Origin: Costus lasius
Lineage: Eukaryota; Streptophyta; Magnoliopsida; Zingiberales; Costaceae
Assembly: GCA_027563935.2 (NCBI GenBank)
Contig: CM050451.1
Location: 101,087,565-101,151,564, forward strand
Direction of reading: 5' to 3'
DNA: 64,000 bases
Part shown: in pieces, positions 10,101-20,965 of the stretch
Layout of the letters: every line of letters starts with the position of its first letter
Position numbering within the stretch: position 1 is the stretch's first letter
The notes under the pieces: generated by a model
What the model was told of the DNA's origin: nothing
The model's database searches: none
What the model saw: only the letters and a program-made list of their open reading frames with translations
Made by a program: the position numbers and the translations under genes

Positions 10101-11010
10101 TTTCCAGATGAAAGATTTAGGAGAAGCAGCCTATGTATTAGGTGTGAAGATCTACAGGGATAGATCTAAGAGGCTTCTCGGGCTGTGCCAGAGTACTTAC
10201 ATCGATAAAGTCCTGGAGAGATTTCATTTAGAGAATTCTAAAAGAGGATATCTTCCAGTCAGACATGGTCTGAATCTTTCGAAGAGTCAGTGTCCACAAA
10301 CACAGACTGAGAAAGATGATATGGACAATATGCCTTATGCTTCGGCTATTGGATCCATTATGTATGCGATGTTGTGTACTCGCCCAGACGTCGCTTACGG
10401 GTTAAGCGTGACCAGTCGTTTCCAAAGTAATCCAGGACAGGCACACTGGATTGCAGTCAAGAACATCTTAAAATATCTTCGGAGAACCAAAGATATGTTC
10501 TTGATATATGGTGGTCAGGAAGAACTCAGTATTGAAGGATATACTGATGCTTCGTTCCAGTCTGACCAGGATGATTTCCGATCGCAATCAGGCTATGTTT
10601 TTAGCTTGAATGGAGGAGCAGTGGTGTGGAAGAGTTTCAAACAGTCAATCGTTGCTGATTCCACAACAGAAGCCGAGTATGTTGCAGCCTCGGAAGCATC
10701 CAAGGAGGCAGTCTGGATTCGTAAGTTCGTGAGAGAACTTGGTGTTGTTCCTTCGAGTGCAGATCCTTTGGTTATCTTCTGTGATAACACTGGAGCAATC
10801 GCACAAGCAAAGGAACCACGGTCGCACCAGAAGTCCAAGCACATACAGAGACGGTTTCATTTGATCAGGGAGATCATAGATCGTGGCGAGATCAAAGTCT
10901 GCAAGGTTCATACAGATGACAATCTGGCAGACCCGCTTACTAAGCCTCTGGCGCAGCAGAAGCATGAAAAGCACTGTAATAATATGGGTTTGAGATTTCT
11001 CAACCATTAG
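7129..11010 (+). pseudogene. Copia-1 gag-pol, one internal stop
   Basis: Single-frame gag-protease-integrase-RT-RNase H polyprotein, about 1293 codons. A TGA at 7873-7875 replaces the Trp codon inside the gag zinc knuckle (CFHCGQLGH then stop). The sister copy copia-2 has TGG there. Beyond the stop the frame is open to 11010. Visible domains: gag, a broken CX2CX4HX4C knuckle, protease with Asp-Thr-Ala at residue 286, integrase with its HHCC finger and DD35E triad, RT with YVDD and RNase H. Only a 248-residue gag can be made without readthrough, and it lacks the end of the nucleic-acid-binding knuckle. The single G-to-A change suggests recent inactivation. Confidence 0.95.
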
Positions 11011-11019
11011 ATTAAGTGC

Positions 11020-11029
11020 AAGTGGGAGA
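11020..11029 (+). other. Polypurine tract of copia-1
   Basis: AAGTGGGAGA lies one base before the 3' LTR and is the expected plus-strand primer site. The same sequence precedes every 3' LTR of the family and that of copia-3. Confidence 0.9.
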
Positions 11030-11030
11030 T

Positions 11031-12718
11031 TGTTGGGGTATGCCCTTAAGACTAATGTTTGAGGTCTTGGGATTGTAAAAGTAACATGTAATAAACTGTT
11101 ATTTTTATAAAGGCATGGTTGTTATTCAGTAAGCTACATTGTCTGCTGCAATATATGTTCTTCTGAATAATGTCTCAAAGCTGTTCAGCTAGGCTGACAT
11201 GCAGTTATTTCCTTAGTCGAGATATCTTGGTGAACATGAGACAGCCTTGATATGGTTAAGACTAATATGTGTTCTAATCTTATAGGATGCTTCGAGCATG
11301 GAATAAGATGTAGACTCATGGGTACATTGGATGTACTGGACAGACCCTACTTGGATATTCAATTGCTTGTCACAATGTGAATAATCCTTGAATGCGACAA
11401 GTGGCACATTTCCTCTGACTTGAGATCACTTGTGTTTTCTAAATGATGATTGTCATTATTTTGAGATAGTTCAATATCACTTGAAATATAATGATTATAG
11501 ACTATCTTGGATGGTGAGCTTGAGTCAGGTTAGGGCACTAGTGATAGACATAGGATTGCCGTCTCCTTAATTGGAGTGTGATGTTCTAAAGGGGCCCCCT
11601 GGATGAGATGATTGAGAAAGTGTATGGCCATACCCAGATGACTATGTTCATCTGATCTAATCATGCTCATCATATTGGAGTTACAAGCTTGACTTGCTTG
11701 TCCAATAAGAACATCCAGTGGTAAAGGAAATTTGTATGCTTTATGAATTGATTCACACTTGTGCTGTTTTTGGGTGTAGTCTTGGAAGACTCTTTCCTTT
11801 ATATCGGGAGACAGTGATGTGTTGCTAGATACCCCTCACTGTTCGTGATAACGTAAGTTATCGTTACCGACATTTAAAGGAAACCCTTAGGGTCGCACAA
11901 TTTGATGATATGGATTTCTTAAGTCAGATCGTGTGGACTGAATTATTCGGGTTCAGTTTAAAGGGATTTAATCTCTGATTGTAAGTGAGATCTGGTCTGA
12001 TCATGTTTGATTGATTAGGGCTTGAGATCGGTAAGCTTCGATTGAGAGAATGAATGCTAGATCAGTCAGATCAGGAGCATTGAGAGATTGACGGTCAGAT
12101 CAAGAGCCTTAGGGTTTATTTTGATCTGGACTTATTTCTTGGTTTATTTGGTTAGTGGACCAAATCGGTTTGAACCAGCTCATGGATGAGCGTATGGTTC
12201 AAAGGTGATGTGGCATTTGCGATTGGGGTAAACCCAAGATCGCATGTGGAGAAGTGGGATGCTATTTTTGGATAGCACTTCTCAAACGTGGCCATGATCT
12301 CACGTCGCCCCTCTCTTGCCTCTTCACGCTTTGACGCCTCTTTGGGTTGTATTCGTGTGGCATTCTCGTGTAGAGAAAGTCTAAGGCGACAAGAGGAAAA
12401 ACGCCAAGAAAGAAAAGCTCTCCTTTCCCTTTGCATTCGATCAAGACGCCTTGGACGATTCTTGCTAGCACAAGGGACGACAAGAAGAAGCACATCTTCA
12501 TCTTGTGTGTGACGATTTGGAGGAGATCTTCATTGTTCTCTTACTTCCAAGACGCCATCTTGAAATGGCCATGGTATGAATCGAATCACTTCTTTACAAT
12601 CGGTTTTGTTAAGTTGATCATATAATGCATGCTCATTGATCCTATGAAACCCTTTATCCGCTGCCCCCTTTCTTGTTTGCGCCACCATAGGGTTTTCGCC
12701 CCCTTTGGGGAACCTTCA
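11031..12718 (+). repeat. Copia-1 3' LTR
   Basis: It has the same 1688-base length as the 5' LTR, with about twelve substitutions seen by eye and no length difference. The CTAGCA hairpin recurs at 12460-12475. The gypsy-1 integrase resumes directly after the GAAAG duplication. Confidence 0.97.
12460..12475 (+). promoter_or_regulatory. CTAGCA-loop hairpin, copia-1 3' LTR
   Basis: Same stem and loop as in the 5' LTR; the loop is at 12465-12470. Confidence 0.6.
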
Positions 12719-12723
12719 GAAAG

Positions 12724-13892
12724 AAGTATTTGATTTTGTCTCTAGGTGTTTAACCTGTCAGACAGTAAAGGCTGAACACCAGAAGCCTGGTGGTTTGTTG
12801 CAGCCCCTTCCTATTCCTGAGTGGAAGTGGGAATGCATCAGTATGGACTTTGTGTGTGGTTTGCCCAGAACCAGATTGGGTCATGATGCCATTTGGGTGA
12901 TTGTTGATAGACTCACTAAATCAGCCCATTTTATTCCGATCAAGATGACTTATCCTTTAGAGAGACTGGCTAGATTGTATATTGATGAGATAGTCGGACT
13001 GCATGGAGTGCCTGTTGATATTGTGTCTGATAGGGACTCTCGATTTCTGTCCAGGTTTTGGAAGAGCTTACAGGAGGGTTTGGGTACTAAGTTGAGTTTT
13101 AGTACAGCATACCATCCTCAGTCTGATGGCCAGACGGAGCGTACTATTCAGACTCTGGAAGACCTGTTGAGGGCTTATGTGGTTGATTGGAGTTCTGAGT
13201 GGAACCGGGATCTATCTTTGATAGAGTTTACTTATAATAATAGTTTCCACGCCAGTATTCAGATGGCTCCTTATGAGGCTTTGTATGGGAGAAGGTGTAG
13301 GACTCCCTTGTGTTGGGAGGAAACTGGTGACAGAATGATTTTGAGATCTGATGCAGTTCAGGAGACTACTGATAAGGTCAGAGAGATACAGAATAAACTG
13401 AAGATTTCTCGGGACAGACAGAAGAGTTATGCTGATGACCGTTGTCGTCCCTTGGAGTTTATGGTAGGGGATCATGTTTTCTTAAAGGTGTCACCTACTA
13501 AGGGTGTTATGAGGTTTGGCAAAAAGGGCAAGTTGAGCCCTAGGTTTGTAGGCCCTTTTGACATTATTGAGAGAGTTGGTCCAGTGGCTTACAGGTTAGC
13601 TTTACCTCCTGCTATGGATCATGTGCATAATGTGTTCCATGTTTCTACTTTGAGGAAATATCATCCTGATCCATCTCATGTATTGGAGTTGGAACCTCTT
13701 CAGATTCAGAGTGATTTGACATTTGAGGAAAGACCTCTCCGGATTGTGGATAGAAAGGATAAAGTTCTGAGGAACAAGACTATACCTTTGGTAAAGGTTA
13801 TCTGGGGAAATCAGTCGATTGAAGAAGCGACTTGGGAGACTGAAGCTGATATGAGGAAGTTTTATGCGTATCTGTTTGATTATATGAATTGA
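12724..13892 (+). pseudogene. Gypsy-1 pol, 3' part (integrase core and chromodomain)
   Basis: Continuation of the gypsy-1 polyprotein after the copia-1 insertion. The integrase zinc finger is completed by CLTCQ; the catalytic core shows SMDF near 12843, SDRDSRF near 13027 and the Glu in GQTERTIQ near 13135. A GPF-type C-terminal module (RFVGPFDII) follows, and the last about 50 residues contain the chromodomain signature (VIWGNQSIEEATWE). Integrase inserts the cDNA; the chromodomain is thought to steer insertion toward particular chromatin. No stop interrupts this stretch, which ends at TGA 13890-13892. It is cut off from its own start by copia-1 and by the upstream TAG codons. Confidence 0.93.
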
Positions 13893-13915
13893 GCTTTAGA
13901 GGACTAAAGCTTTAT

Positions 13916-13928
13916 AAGGAGGGAGGGA
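13916..13928 (+). other. Polypurine tract of gypsy-1
   Basis: AAGGAGGGAGGGA is purine-only and directly abuts the 3' LTR start at 13929. Confidence 0.92.
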
Positions 13929-14860
13929 TGTAAGATCCAAGGATCTTAAGTCCTGGTAAGTATTATTTTTGATTTAAATAAAATCATTGACTGTGGATAT
14001 TACGTTAAGCAGTATTGGATGTTAATTAACTAGCTTATTGGATGTTAATTAACTGGCTTATTGATGGTTAATTTGTAATTAGTTGATTAGAATTTATTGG
14101 TTGCTAATTTATAATTAATTAATTAGAATTTATGGGTTGTTAATTTTAAGTTAATTAATTAGAGCTTATTGGTTAATTAAATCCTTATTGGATGTTAATT
14201 AAATCTTTATTGGATTTTCGTTAAGTGAGTGGTTAAATGGTTAGTTAATGGTTAAAGTAATTAGTTAACTATGGGCTATTGGGTTGCAATGAAATTAAAT
14301 GATATTGGGTTTAAAATTTGAATTAGTGGATTGTAAACCCTATTGGAATCAACTAGTTAACGGGTTTTAAAAATTAATTAACCAAAAATTGTATTAGCGT
14401 TTAGGGTAAGAAAATAGGCGTTTTGGCGTTTTGTTTTGGCTTGGAAGAAACCTTGGGCGACGGCTAGGAGGAAGAAGGCGATCTTGGTGTTCTTGGAGTT
14501 ATTGAGGCGATTTTCTCCATCTTCTTCCCCTTGGCGAATTTCCTTGAGGTGAAGAAACTTCCTTGGCGAGTTCTTGGGGATTCTTTGGGCGGCTTAAAGG
14601 CTTTAGACGATTTTTTTTGTGGAGGATTTTCACCTTAGTGTTCACGGTTAAGAGGTGAGTGGGGTGTCTATTCGATTCTATTTATTTGGTTGTGTTAGAT
14701 AACACATGTAATTGTTTGAAAACTTTACCATGTAAACCGAAACTCAAGACTTCACCATATTGAAAACCGAATTTTTGCAAGGGTGTATATAGCATGAAAA
14801 ACCGAAATTTTGTAAAGGTGTATATCTCATGAAAACCGAAACTTGTAGCTTGAAATTTAA

Positions 14861-14997
14861 GGTATTTTTATAGGGAATTTTGGTAGCATTAAATCATTGA
14901 TTTTTGAGTATGAAATTCTTGTTAACTAGGTATTTTATAGGGAATTTTGGTAACATTAAATCATTGATTTTTGGTAGCATGAAAATCTTGTTAACTA
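14861..14997 (+). repeat. Two tandem copies of a 68-69 base unit in the gypsy-1 LTR
   Basis: The unit runs from GGTATTTT to GTTAACTA and is present at 14861-14928 and 14929-14997 with a few differences. A looser repeat containing GAAAACCGAAA words lies just upstream (about 14757-14845). Confidence 0.85.
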
Positions 14998-15248
14998 AGG
15001 TTAATATTTTAAGTAGATATTATGTTTGAAACCGTGGGCTTCATGTGATGTTTTGTGAACCATATTGCAAGAACATGGATTTTAATCTTATGTTGATTTT
15101 TATGGATGCCCTAATAAATGCTAATAATATTATAAGAATCATGTTTGTTTATTTATGACCATGAATCTTTGTTTGAGAAATTTGGGTGATAACTTAGCAA
15201 GGCTACACTGAACTGATCAGCATGAAACCTAAGGACTACACTACATTA

Positions 15249-15349
15249 TGTGATTTTTGAATATTATGTGATTATGTGATTTTTGAATATTATGTGGTTA
15301 TGTGATTTTTGAATAGTATGTGGTTATGTGATTTCAAATATTATGTGTT
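15249..15349 (+). repeat. 26-base tandem repeat, about four copies, in the gypsy-1 LTR
   Basis: The unit TGTGATTTTTGAATATTATG plus six bases recurs at 26-base steps; the last copy is degraded. Confidence 0.85.
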
Positions 15350-15458
15350 GTGATCATGGAATGGTTAGGACTGAGGCTAAGTGTAACTGTGTACTCAAGG
15401 GGATAGTCTATATGTGATATGTTAAGGGTTTGAATTTCAGCCCTGTATTGTGATATGT

Positions 15459-15547
15459 GAGGGGGTTGTTGTTCAGCCTGCCTGATGTGATTATTGTGAT
15501 AAAAGAGGGGGTTGTTGTTCAGCCTGCCTGTTGTGATTATTGTGATG
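15459..15547 (+). repeat. 46-base tandem duplication in the gypsy-1 LTR
   Basis: The unit starts GAGGGGGTTGTTGTTCAGCC at 15459 and again at 15505, and both continue through GTGATTATTGTGAT. Confidence 0.85.
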
Positions 15548-16689
15548 ACTATCATAGAGTCTAGTTGACACTTAGGAGTCCACCGTTGTGAAATAAGATA
15601 TAAGATGTGTCTATTGTTGTCCAGTAGGAACCCTTTAGGAGAACGAGTGATATAAGACGCAAAGTGCCATGTCTTGGTCGGACAGGGGCCACCTCTTGAT
15701 GTCGTCACTCTTAGAACGCTTAGATTTTTGTGTTATGGGGTGATCGTAGAGCAAAGTGCCACGTCGTGACCTGGCGGGGCCACCTCTTGAATCTACACAC
15801 CGTCCATCTATATGTTGCATGTGATTTGCAGGTTTCTCCCAGTGCTTAGGCCAAAGCCGGGTTAGACCATAATGGTCACTACTGAATATGCTGGACAACT
15901 AGGTTAATTAAGTGGTTGGTATGTTTAGTTGGTTTAGAGTATAGCTCTAGAACCTTGGTTACTCTGTGGTGACATTGGTGTGATGTCTTAGCAGTGTACA
16001 TCTGACTGTTTTATATGAGTTCTGTGCTTTAATTATTGTTATATGTTGACACGATATTCTGTTAAATGTTTTTAAAATAATCTGCATATATTTTTGAGTG
16101 TATGTTATGGATGGTCGATTTAGACTATCCACTCACTGGGCTGTGTAGCTCACCCCTCACTATTTTCAGGCATAGAGCAGGGGCGCATTTCTTGAGTTAG
16201 CGTTGGCGTGGATATTATGCTAGTTTGCTGTTTAAGAACTTTTGTGTTTAATTACTGGGGCCGGTTGTGGCCGAATTATGTGAACTATGTGAACTTGTGT
16301 TGCCGGATTGTGGCAGTTAAATGATTTTGATTTTTGTGTCACCGCGGGCTTTGGCCTGGTTTCGGTGTTTGGTATTATTATTATTGGTTTCATGAGTTTA
16401 TAGAATCGATTTTATGGCTTTGTTTTGATTTTCAAGTCGATTTGTATTTGTGCAATCGGATTAGATATAAATGTGAACTTGCATATGTCTAGTGCAAGTA
16501 TTGCGTGGTGGCAGGTACCTTTATGAATTGTGTTTCGTGGTGTTTTTATGTATGGATTTGTGAAAATTTTTAGATCGGGTTTTCCTGAACTTGGTTTTAC
16601 TTAGCATGTGAATCGATCTTGTATGATAACATCCGGTATCTTTCATGACTCGTGTTGCTTGTTTGGGGTTAAGATAACGGGATGTAACA

Positions 16690-17433
16690 TGAGGATCCAC
16701 CGGGATAGATCCAAGAGGCTTCTAGCCCTTAGTCAGAGTACTTACATTGATAAGGTACTGGAGAGGTTCTGCATGGAGCAATCCAAGAAAGGATACCTTC
16801 CAGTAAGACATGGCCTTACTTTCTCAAGGAGCCAGTGTCCTACAACACAGGCTGAGAAGGATGACATGAGTCGAATTCCTTATGCTTCGGCAGTCGGATC
16901 GATCATGTATGCAATGTTATGTACTAGACCAGATGTGGCATATGCTGTGAGCATAACCAGCCGATACCAATCCAATCCAGGTCTACAGCACTGGGTGGCT
17001 GTAAAGAACATCCTGAAGTATCTGAGAAGAACTAAGGATTTGTTCTTGGTCTTTGGGGGACAGGAAGAGCTCAGTATTCATGGCTATACTGACGCATCGT
17101 TCCAGTCTGACCCTGACGACTTCAGATCGCAGGCCGGCTATGTGTTCAAGATAAATGGAGGCGCTGTATGTTGGAAGAGCTTCAAGCAATCCACCATAGC
17201 AGATTCTACAACCGAAGCTGAGTATGTGGCTGCTTCTGAAGCAGCCAAGGAAGCTGTTTGGATAAGGAAGTTCTTAGTTGATCTTCAAGTGGTACCTAGT
17301 GCAATGGATCCCATTGAACTCTACTGTGACAACAATGGAGCAATTGCACAAGCCAAGGAACCACGGTCTCATCAAAGATCCAAACACATACTTAGAAGAT
17401 TTCACCTGATCAGAGAGATTATTGATAGAGGTG
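16690..17433 (+). pseudogene. Copia-3 pol fragment (end of RT and most of RNase H)
   Basis: An open stretch matching the copia-2 polyprotein from about the IYRDRSKRLLGLCQS region onward, with many residue differences, so a separate family. RNase H features are GYTDAS, DSTTEAEYVAA and CDNNGAIAQAKEPRSHQ. The left edge is the gypsy-1 LTR end at 16689. The right edge is copia-2 at 17434. The last AGGTG is the copia-2 target duplication. No stop is seen inside. Confidence 0.93.
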
Positions 17434-19133
17434 TGTTGGAGTATGCCCTTAAGGCTAATGTTTGAGGCCTTGGGATTGTATAAGTATCATGTAATAAACT
17501 CTTATGTTTATAAAAGGCATGGTTGTTATTCAGGTTGTTACCTTGTCTGCTGTAATAAGTGTACTTCTGAATAATGTCTCAAAGCTGTTCAGCTAGGCTG
17601 ACAGGCTATATGTCCTTAGTCGAGATATCTTGGTGAACATGAGACAGCCTTGATATGATTGAGACTAATATAAGTGCTAATCTTATAGGATGCTTCGAGC
17701 ATGGAATAAGATGTAGACTCATGGGTACATTGGATGTACTGGACAGACCCTACTGGGATATTCCATTGCTTGTCACAATGTGAATGATCCTTGTAAGCAG
17801 CAAGTGGCACATGTCCTCTGACTTGAGATCACTTGTGTTTCTAAATGATGATTGTCATTGTCTTGAGGTAGTTCAATATCATTTGAAACATAATGATTAT
17901 AGACTATCTTGGATGGTGAGCTTGAATCAGGTTAGGGCACTAGTGATAGACATAGGATTGCCGTCTCCTTGTTTAAGGAGTGTGATGTTCTAAAGGGCCC
18001 CCCTATATGAGATGATTGAGGAAGTGTATGGCCATACCCAGATGACTATGTTCATCTGATCTTATCATGCTCATCGTATTGGAGTTACAGGCTTGACATG
18101 CTTGTCCAATAAGAACATCCAGTGGCAAAGGAATCATGCATGCCTTGTGAGTTTGATTCACACTTGTGCTATGGTTTGGGAGTAGTCTTGGAAGACTCTT
18201 TCCTTTATATCGGGAGACAGTGATGTGTTGCTAGATACCCCTCACTGATCGTGATAACGTAAGTTATCGTTACCGACATTTAGAGGAAACCCTCAGGGTC
18301 GCACAATTTGGTGATATGGCTTACTTGAGTCAGATCGTATGGACTGGATTCTTTGAGTTCAGATTAAAGGGATTTAATCTCTGATTGTAAGTGAGATCTG
18401 GTCTGATCATGTTTGATTGATTAGGGCTTGAGATCGGTAAGCTTCGATCGAGAGAGATGATGCTAGATCGGAGAGATCAGGGGCATCAGGAGATGAATGG
18501 TTAGATCATGAGCCTTGGGGTTCGTTTTGGTGTAGACCAAGTGGCTTGAGCTATTTCGGTTTGGTTTGATGAACCAAATTCGATTGAACGATTTGGATTG
18601 AACCGGTTCACAAATGTGAACGCTTGGTTCAATGCCAATATGCGTTCTTGAAGTGGCTTGAACGCTTGGCTTGATTCTCTTCCACTTATGGAAAGTAATC
18701 AAAGCCGGTTATGCTTCAACGCCAAAACGCATAAGCGTTGGCTTCTTCACTTCAACGCCATCATCCTTTTCGTGGTGTGGTTGACGAAGGTGGGAGAGAA
18801 GCAAGAGAAGCTCTCGGCCAAGAAAGGGAATCATCTCATCATCCCTTCCATTCGACAAAAGAAAAGCTTGGGTGTCTTGCTAGCACAAGGGACCGCAAGG
18901 AGTAAGCATCTTCATCTTGTGTGTGAACTTGTGGAGGAGATCTAGTTTGTTCTCTTCATCCAAGCCGACTTCCAAGCATATGGCGTTGGTATGAATTTCC
19001 ATCTCAATCTACTCAATCGGTTATAGTTGAACATATGGCATGCAAATGATCTTAAACCCTTGCTTCCGCCAGCATATTTTTCTTTAGCGCCAAGCTTTAG
19101 GGTTTTTGCCCCCCCATTTTAGGGGTTTCTACA
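17434..19133 (+). repeat. Copia-2 5' LTR
   Basis: 1700 bases, nearly identical to the 3' copy and clearly diverged from the copia-1 LTR in its second half. A long double hairpin lies at 18560-18633: TTTGGTT/AACCAAA, then ATTGAACC/GGTTCAAT enclosing GTTCACA/TGTGAAC. Confidence 0.97.
18876..18889 (+). promoter_or_regulatory. CTAGCA-loop hairpin, copia-2 5' LTR
   Basis: CTTG/CAAG around CTAGCA (18880-18885). Confidence 0.55.
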
Positions 19134-19135
19134 AT

Positions 19136-19147
19136 TGGTATCAAAGC
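19136..19147 (+). other. Primer-binding site of copia-2 (one mismatch)
   Basis: TGGTATCAAAGC, two bases after the LTR; one base differs from the TGGTATCAGAGC of the other copies. Such a mismatch is normally tolerated. Confidence 0.9.
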
Positions 19148-20965
19148 TAGGCTCTTTGCATGCTATTATGTTTGCTGATGTGATCCATATATGTTGCGCT
19201 TACTTGATGATTTTGCGCTTACTTGATGATTTGGTTACATGAACTTTGCGCTTGCATCATGGTTCCCTAAAGTTTGCGCTCCCCCTTGAAGGGGACCCCC
19301 TAAAGTTTGCGCTCCCCCTTGAAGGGGACCCCCTTAGATCTAAGGGTTATCAACATAAGTGAAGCATGTTGTTTGATTGTTTGCGCTTGATCTAGATGTT
19401 TTATAAAACTTATATCTTGCGCGGCTGATTAGATCTAAGGTGCCCCTATTATAATTCCTTAGATGGGTTGATGGGGTTGAAAGCATAATCTAAATAGATC
19501 CAAGTCTGATCAGACCATCTGACAGCTCAGATGAGTTGACCTGATAGCACCTATGCGCAAGCACAAGGTGGCTGTAGGTTGACTGCATCTAGGGCGTGTA
19601 GCGAGGTCTGGTTGAGACAACTACTGAACACACATGAGTTAGGCCCGGGGTCACACCCGCTTGCCAAAACTCATGAGGGTGGTTCAGCCCTTGGCTCATG
19701 CATAGTTGACCATTAGGTCAACACGGGTCAGTTAGGACTCGGTGCATGCAAGGGCAGTGGATCTGACTAGATGGATGCGTGGATCCCTATCAATGGACCA
19801 TTGTAAGGTTATAGGGCTCATAAGGAAATTAAAATTGATACCATGGGGTTTTTCAAAAATTTTAATTTCATGAATGGATCACATGTTGATTGAACCATAT
19901 GCTTGTTTATTTAGTCTTATGTGGGTTGCCCAATTGTGTGCTGTGCTGGGGCCTGCGTGCCTGGATTTAAAAATTGTAAATTAATTTGTGATCTGCGAAT
20001 CACATTGTACTTAATTTATAATATGTTGTTGACCTGCGAGTCAACCTTGTCTAGATAGATCAAATGTACTTTGATTAGACAAGAACACAAAGGCACACAT
20101 CCAAGAGGGGCATTCACCTGGTGGTGCACCTGAGGTGCTCTTGGCGCTAGGGCACTGGGTTGGACCAGATGAGATGCAATGGAGCTCAAGTGAAGACTTA
20201 AGTAAAATTAAGGTCTTACTAGGGTTCATGGGCTTTTACCACATAAGATCATGCATTCTATTTATTGCTTTTATAATTAGAATTGCATGTTTAAGTTTAT
20301 CTTCTGCTATCACCATAGGACTTGCATGATAGTCAAGAAGATAAAAGACCGTTAAAATCCAACGCTGATATATCAAGCTCGTAAGCCTTCTGACGCGAAA
20401 CCTCACCTTTCTGATTATCGTTGGAGCCATGTTGAACCCACTCAGTGGGCACGTCCATCTATCTTCAGACGGTGCTGGATTTCACCTGCGTGTTACAGAG
20501 TTGGGATTTATCCCCTCTCGTTGCTCAGCATAGCACGTGGTGGTCCAGGGAGTAGGTCAGGTCAGCTTGACCATGTAGACTACATATGTGGCGCATATGG
20601 TAGCGCATGGAGGCAGCCATCTCTGGGATCAGAGACTGTGTTGTACCAACTCAGTTGGCACAGTCTGCTGGATTGCCAAGATGAAGGGGAATCGCACGGG
20701 TTGGCGATTGGCTGGGATAGCCTACCAGAAATTAGTGCTTGTCATCTCTGTGCAACTTATCTCGCCTGAGCGGGACGCGGAGACCAAGTATGAAATCTGG
20801 ATCCCATCTCACTAAAAGAGTGTTACTCTTTCGGACTGTTTACTGGATTTTTCAGTCAGACAAAATAGTGAGAAAAGAATCTTTCTTAAGTCCTGGATTG
20901 ATTCTGAACATTGATACTGACCTTGCTGTTCTTGCTTGTTGTAGATTCCTGCAGCAACGAACACC
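19148..20965 (+). other. Copia-2 untranslated leader
   Basis: 1.8 kb, no gene. A short direct repeat around 19256-19333 (two copies of a unit with TTTGCGCTCCCCCTTGAAGG) precedes the conserved part. CTGCGA-loop hairpins are at 19988-20003 and 20028-20045. It ends with TTGTTGTAG shortly before the gag ATG. Confidence 0.8.

Larger units (their letters stand above)
3614..12718 (+). mobile_element. Copia-1: full-length Ty1/copia element inserted in gypsy-1 integrase
   Basis: A 9105-base element bounded by two 1688-base LTRs (TGTTGGGG...CCTTCA) and flanked by the 5-base target duplication GAAAG (3609-3613 and 12719-12723). The gypsy-1 integrase frame continues across the site once the element is set aside. 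It has a Met-tRNA primer-binding site, a 1.8 kb leader, one gag-pol frame and a polypurine tract. About twelve LTR-LTR substitutions were counted by eye. Protein order (integrase before RT) defines copia; closeness to Angela/Tork rests on LTR length and RT/RNase H style and is inference. Confidence 0.97.
1..16689 (+). mobile_element. Gypsy-1: Ty3/gypsy chromovirus (Tekay-like), 5' LTR mostly outside window, split by copia-1
   Basis: This Ty3/gypsy element begins left of the window. Visible parts are the last 58 bases of its 5' LTR, a Met-tRNA primer-binding site, gag-protease-RT-RNase H up to 3613, integrase and chromodomain at 12724-13892, a polypurine tract and a complete 2761-base 3' LTR. 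Bases 1-58 are identical to 16632-16689, which fixes the LTR end. Copia-1 interrupts it. The element itself lies in the pol gene of copia-3, whose coding sequence resumes at 16690; the expected right TSD is TGAGG (16690-16694). The gag-RT-RNase H-integrase order with a C-terminal chromodomain places it among chromoviruses; assignment to Tekay is inference. Confidence 0.93.
13929..16689 (+). repeat. Gypsy-1 3' LTR (2761 bases)
   Basis: Runs from TGTAAGATCC to GGGATGTAACA. It starts with a perfect 8-base inverted repeat (13931-13938 and 13941-13948). The first part is rich in TTAATTAA-like words, and three tandem repeats lie inside it (14861-14997, 15249-15349, 15459-15547). There is no coding capacity. 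Immediately downstream is copia-3 pol sequence. Confidence 0.95.

Noticed and set aside
15249..15550. Tandem repeats in the gypsy-1 LTR considered as a CRISPR-like or satellite array
   Set aside because: Units are directly adjacent without unique spacers, few in number and inside an LTR of a plant element.
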